From: JAAYCI01 sp964370195
GTDB taxonomy: Bacteria; Bacillota; Clostridia; Oscillospirales; Ruminococcaceae
Assembly: GCA_964370195.1 (NCBI GenBank)
Contig: CAYJIH010000002.1
Coordinates: 91,388 to 155,387 of the forward strand
DNA length: 64,000 nucleotides
Reading direction: 5' to 3'
This document shows, piece by piece, positions 61,182-64,000 of the stretch. A program made the position numbers and the translations under genes. Numbering within the stretch: position 1 is the first letter of the stretch; every line of letters starts with the position of its first letter. The notes under the pieces are model-generated. The model was not told the origin of the DNA, made no database searches, and saw only the letters and a program-made list of their open reading frames with translations.

Positions 61182-61541
61182 CTAGAACTCGAGGCCGCCC
61201 TTGCGGGCACCCTCTGCAAGGGCTTTCACCCTGCCGTGGTAGACAAAACCGCCACGGTCAAATACCACGGATTTGATGCCTTTGTCTAATGCTTTTTTCG
61301 CAATCATTTCGCCCACTTTGCCGGCAGCATCAGCGTTGCCACCAACACCGTCAAAGTCTTTATCCATTGTGGACGCAGCGCACAAGGTGCATCCGGTAAC
61401 ATCGTCGATTACTTGTGCATAGATGTGCTTTGCGGAACGAAATACGTCCAAACGTGGACGCTCGGCTGTGCCGGAAATCTTGCCGCGCACACGGCGATGA
61501 CGCCGTAACCTTGCCAGATTTCTGTCAGGTTTTTTAACCAT
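61182..61541 (-). CDS. rplR: 50S ribosomal protein L18
   Basis: 119 residues: [35 protein letters not shown] and [23 protein letters not shown] at the end are diagnostic; binds 5S rRNA. Between rplF and rpsE. Confidence 0.97.
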   Translation of the reverse strand: MVKKPDRNLARLRRHRRVRGKISGTAERPRLDVFRSAKHIYAQVIDDVTGCTLCAASTMDKDFDGVGGNADAAGKVGEMIAKKALDKGIKSVVFDRGGFVYHGRVKALAEGARKGGLEF

Positions 61542-61565
61542 ATTACTTCACTCTGCCTCCCTTGA

Positions 61566-62105
61566 CTAGCCCTTGCCGGTTTTGCCCTCTTTACGGGCAA
61601 CAAACTCACCGGCATAGCGGATTCCCTTGCCTTTGTACGGTTCGGGCGGGCGTTTTTCGCGAATTTCGGCGGCGAACTGGCCAACCGCCTGTTTGTCGAT
61701 GCCCGATACCACAATTTTGGTGGGTTCCGGCACTTCGATGGAAATTCCATTGCCTTCGCTCATAATTACTTGGTGCGAATAACCTAAGTTCATTTCCAAA
61801 TTGTTGCCTTTTTTGGCAGCACGATAACCAATGCCAACAATTTCTAGTTCTTTTTTAAATCCTTCGTTCACGCCCTGCACCATGTTGGCCACCAGTGTTC
61901 TGGAAAGGCCATGCAGGCTACGTGCCTCTTTACCATCGTTTGGCCGGGTCACGAGTAGCTCTCCGTCCTTCATCTCAACAGAGATAAGCGGGTGGATGTT
62001 GGAATCCAACGTGCCCTTGGGGCCTTTCACACTGATGTGTCCGCCGTCAATTTTGACTTCGACGCCAGCGGGAACGACGATGGGTTTTCTTCCGATTCTC
62101 GACAT
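61566..62105 (-). CDS. rplF: 50S ribosomal protein L6
   Basis: 179 residues from [20 protein letters not shown]. The C-terminal [16 protein letters not shown] motif is clear. The ATG at 62105 is chosen; the frame opens earlier at 62162, within rpsH. AAAGGGGC precedes the start. Confidence 0.97.
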   Translation of the reverse strand: MSRIGRKPIVVPAGVEVKIDGGHISVKGPKGTLDSNIHPLISVEMKDGELLVTRPNDGKEARSLHGLSRTLVANMVQGVNEGFKKELEIVGIGYRAAKKGNNLEMNLGYSHQVIMSEGNGISIEVPEPTKIVVSGIDKQAVGQFAAEIREKRPPEPYKGKGIRYAGEFVARKEGKTGKG

Positions 62106-62121
62106 TGTCTTTGCCCCTTTC

Positions 62122-62520
62122 TTACCACACGAAGGCCAGCACTTCACCACCCACATTTTCATTGCGGGCTGCTTTGTCTGTCATAACGCCTTTGCTGGTA
62201 GACACGATTGCGGTGCCAAGGCCTCTCATCACCTTTGGCATATCTTCGCAAGAAGAATAAATGCGAAGACCTGGTTTCGATACACGGCGCAACCCGGCAA
62301 TAACCGGTGTGCCGTTGCTTTGATATTTTAGCGTAACGCGGATGACACCCTGTTTTTGATCTTCGATGTACTGCACGCTTTTGACATAGCCCTCTTCTTG
62401 CAAAATTTTGCAAATGGACTTTTTCATGTTGGAAGCGGGTATATCGACATTGGGGTGTCTGGCACTGCTTGCGTTGCGGATACGGGTAAGCAGATCAGCG
62501 ATAGGATCCGTGATGTGCAT
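62122..62520 (-). CDS. rpsH: 30S ribosomal protein S8
   Basis: 132 residues: [20 protein letters not shown] at the start, [13 protein letters not shown] near the middle and [22 protein letters not shown] at the end. Binds the central domain of 16S rRNA and often represses its own operon; no operator was identified. Confidence 0.97.
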   Translation of the reverse strand: MHITDPIADLLTRIRNASSARHPNVDIPASNMKKSICKILQEEGYVKSVQYIEDQKQGVIRVTLKYQSNGTPVIAGLRRVSKPGLRIYSSCEDMPKVMRGLGTAIVSTSKGVMTDKAARNENVGGEVLAFVW

Positions 62521-62545
62521 GCCATTGACCTCCTTTTACTTTCAA

Positions 62546-62731
62546 TTACCAGCTTGCCTTGCGCACGCCGGGGATTTCGCCTTTATAGGCGAGGTTACGG
62601 AAGCAAACACGGCAAACGCCATATTTGCGAAGATACGCGTGCGGACGGCCGCAAATTTTGCAGCGGTTATATGCCCTGGTAGAGAACTTTGCCGCGCGCT
62701 GTTGTTTCATTTTCATACTAGTCTTTGCCAC
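62546..62731 (-). CDS. rpsN: 30S ribosomal protein S14, zinc-binding type
   Basis: 61 residues with a CKICGRP...CRVC four-cysteine zinc site (residues 24-27 and 40-43), the short zinc form (type Z). The start is GTG at 62731, with GGAGGGAC upstream. It closes the usual rplE-rpsN-rpsH series. Confidence 0.96.
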   Translation of the reverse strand: MAKTSMKMKQQRAAKFSTRAYNRCKICGRPHAYLRKYGVCRVCFRNLAYKGEIPGVRKASW

Positions 62732-62746
62732 GTATAAAGTCCCTCC

Positions 62747-63286
62747 TTAGCTTGCAAAGGGCGCGCCGAGCAATTTAAGCAGCTCTTTGGCCTCTTCGTC
62801 AGTTTTCGCACTCGTTACAAAGCTGATGTCCATGCCACGCACAGCATCAATTTTGTCATAATCGATCTCAGGGAACATCAACTGCTCGCGCACACCTACA
62901 GAGTAGTTGCCGCGTCCATCGAAGCTGTTTCCCGAAATGCCACGAAAATCGCGCACACGGGGCAAAGCAATGCTGAACAAACGATCTACAAACTCATACA
63001 TTCTGTCGCCACGCAAGGTAATTTTAGCGCCAATGGGCATTCCCTCACGCAGTTTGAAGTTTGCAACGCTCTTTTTCGCTTTGCACACAACGGCCTTTTG
63101 GCCAGTGATGATTGCTAAATCACTTAAAATAGCATCCATTACTTTCGGGTTATCGCGTGCTTCGCCACAACCTACGTTGATAACTACTTTTTCTAATTTC
63201 GGAATCTGCATCACGCTCTTGTAGCTGAATTTCTTCATCAGAGCAGGAGCGATCTCCGCTTTATACTGGTCTTTCAGTCTCGGCAT
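62747..63286 (-). CDS. rplE: 50S ribosomal protein L5
   Basis: 179 residues from [20 protein letters not shown]. Segments [46 protein letters not shown] and [18 protein letters not shown] are diagnostic. The ATG at 63286 has AAGGAGCGAAGAAT upstream; the extension to 63331 is not supported. Binds 5S rRNA with L18. Confidence 0.97.
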   Translation of the reverse strand: MPRLKDQYKAEIAPALMKKFSYKSVMQIPKLEKVVINVGCGEARDNPKVMDAILSDLAIITGQKAVVCKAKKSVANFKLREGMPIGAKITLRGDRMYEFVDRLFSIALPRVRDFRGISGNSFDGRGNYSVGVREQLMFPEIDYDKIDAVRGMDISFVTSAKTDEEAKELLKLLGAPFAS

Positions 63287-63303
63287 ATTCTTCGCTCCTT
63301 CCT

Positions 63304-63627
63304 TTACAGTTTTGCACCGCATTTTTTGCAAGTGCGAGCTTTTTTTCCATCTTCAATTGTGTGGCCCACACGCGTTGCTTTGTCGCATTTTGGGCACACA
63401 GGCATAACTTTGGAAGCGTACATTGCGCTTTCTGCTTGCACAATGCCACCTGCCTGACCGGCTCTGCGCGGTTTAACGTGTTTGGAAACCATGGCGCGAC
63501 CTTCTACAATAACCTTGCCCTCTTTTGGGCTAACGGCCAACACTTTTCCTTCCAAACCTTTGTCTTTACCGCTGATAATACGCACTTTATCGCCGGTTTT
63601 CACATGAACTTTATTTTGCATTTTCAT
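63304..63627 (-). CDS. rplX: 50S ribosomal protein L24
   Basis: 107 residues with an N-terminal KOW motif ([24 protein letters not shown]) and the [16 protein letters not shown] segment. The C-terminus carries CPKC and CKKC pairs that could bind zinc, a feature of many Firmicutes L24 proteins. Confidence 0.97.
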   Translation of the reverse strand: MKMQNKVHVKTGDKVRIISGKDKGLEGKVLAVSPKEGKVIVEGRAMVSKHVKPRRAGQAGGIVQAESAMYASKVMPVCPKCDKATRVGHTIEDGKKARTCKKCGAKL

Positions 63628-63635
63628 GCTCCTCC

Positions 63636-64000
63636 TTACAGCGATTCCGGGGCAAGCGATAAAATCTTTAGGTAGCCACGGTCGCGCAATTCGCGCGCCA
63701 CAGGCCCAAAGATACGGGTGCCTCTCGGGTTTTTGTCGTCTTTGATAAGCACGGCGGCATTTTCATCAAAACGGATGTAGCTACCATCGTCTCGGCGCAG
63801 GCCATGCTTCGAGCGCACTACTACGCAGCGCACCACATCGCCTTTTTTAACGCCAGAGTTCGGGGCGGCCTTTTTTACGCTGGCCACAATCACATCACCG
63901 ATACCGGCATACCGTTTCCGGCTGCCGCCCAAAACACGAATGCACTGAATCTCTTTCGCGCCGGTGTTGTCGGCCACCTTCAGGCGGGACTGCATTTGAA
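63636..64000 (-). CDS. rplN: 50S ribosomal protein L14, start probably just outside the window
   Basis: At least 119 residues: [23 protein letters not shown], then [20 protein letters not shown] and the closing [23 protein letters not shown] are a full L14. An ATG occurs at 63995, but the two codons upstream within the window read ATT-CAA, which matches the family start MIQ. The true start codon is therefore likely to lie at the first base triplet beyond the right edge. Confidence 0.95.
   Translation of the reverse strand, partial: QMQSRLKVADNTGAKEIQCIRVLGGSRKRYAGIGDVIVASVKKAAPNSGVKKGDVVRCVVVRSKHGLRRDDGSYIRFDENAAVLIKDDKNPRGTRIFGPVARELRDRGYLKILSLAPESL

Overview
The window reads as a chromosome segment of an anaerobic, Gram-positive-type Bacillota, most likely a member of the Clostridia. 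The basis is the rimP-nusA-ylxR-ylxQ-infB-rbfA-nrnA-truB-ribF order, the Firmicutes-style spc/alpha ribosomal block (with adk, map, a KOW protein, infA and rpmJ between secY and rpsM), a zinc-type S14, ferredoxin-dependent 2-oxoacid oxidoreductase, rubrerythrin, GTP-type PEP carboxykinase, an ECF sigma/zinc-finger anti-sigma pair and a T-box leader. Genus cannot be fixed from the sequence alone. I count 70 protein genes and no tRNA, rRNA, CRISPR array, transposase or phage gene. Two 100-base N runs (5188-5287 and 36450-36549) are assembly gaps of unknown true size.

Layout. 1-7898 (minus): translation, ribosome-maturation and RNA-turnover operon from rimP to ribF (cut by the window edge), with a promoter and hairpin leader in front of rimP. 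8125-16667 (minus): acyl-CoA metabolism. A P-loop ATPase leads a four-subunit 2-oxoacid:ferredoxin oxidoreductase, an XRE-cupin regulator and an acyl-CoA synthetase. Next comes a separate T-box-controlled gene fusing a sugar-isomerase-like TIM barrel to a second AMP-forming acyl-CoA ligase. 16807-19358 (minus): M29 aminopeptidase and tmcAL. 19500-26733: ackA, pckG and rubrerythrin on plus, with a minus-strand trio of zinc-ribbon membrane protein, condensation-type acyltransferase and SGNH hydrolase between ackA and pckG. 26797-29964 (minus): a three-gene envelope cluster resembling the Bacillus ydjGHI genes. 30322-34300: SatP-type acetate permease, CaCA antiporter with a structured leader, SLOG protein and an orphan hisD. 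34402-37194 (minus): ECF sigma, anti-sigma and membrane protein, then a nitroreductase beyond a gap. 37321-41583 (minus): a compact FkbH-like / ACP / MaoC / SDR / GNAT pathway. 41878-53488 (plus): class A penicillin-binding protein with a tandem-repeat tail, a GH13 protein lacking its catalytic residues, TcdA-like E1 protein, XpaC and TelA, a GpsA-like dehydrogenase and an ABC exporter. 53619-64000 (minus): spc/alpha ribosomal operon from rplN (cut by the edge) to rplQ.

How it fits together. The 2-oxoacid oxidoreductase and the two AMP-forming ligases would interconvert 2-oxoacids, acyl-CoAs and free acids, while ackA and the acetate permease handle acetate. The T-box places at least one of these ligases under control by the charging state of a tRNA, which suggests a link to amino-acid catabolism or supply. 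Cell-envelope and stress genes (ECF operon, ydj-like trio, XpaC/TelA, PBP) are scattered through the middle. The least ordinary items are the catalytically disarmed GH13 protein, the FkbH-ACP-MaoC-SDR-GNAT mini-pathway, the T-box before a TIM-barrel/acyl-CoA-ligase fusion, and the overlapping divergent ackA/tmcAL promoters.
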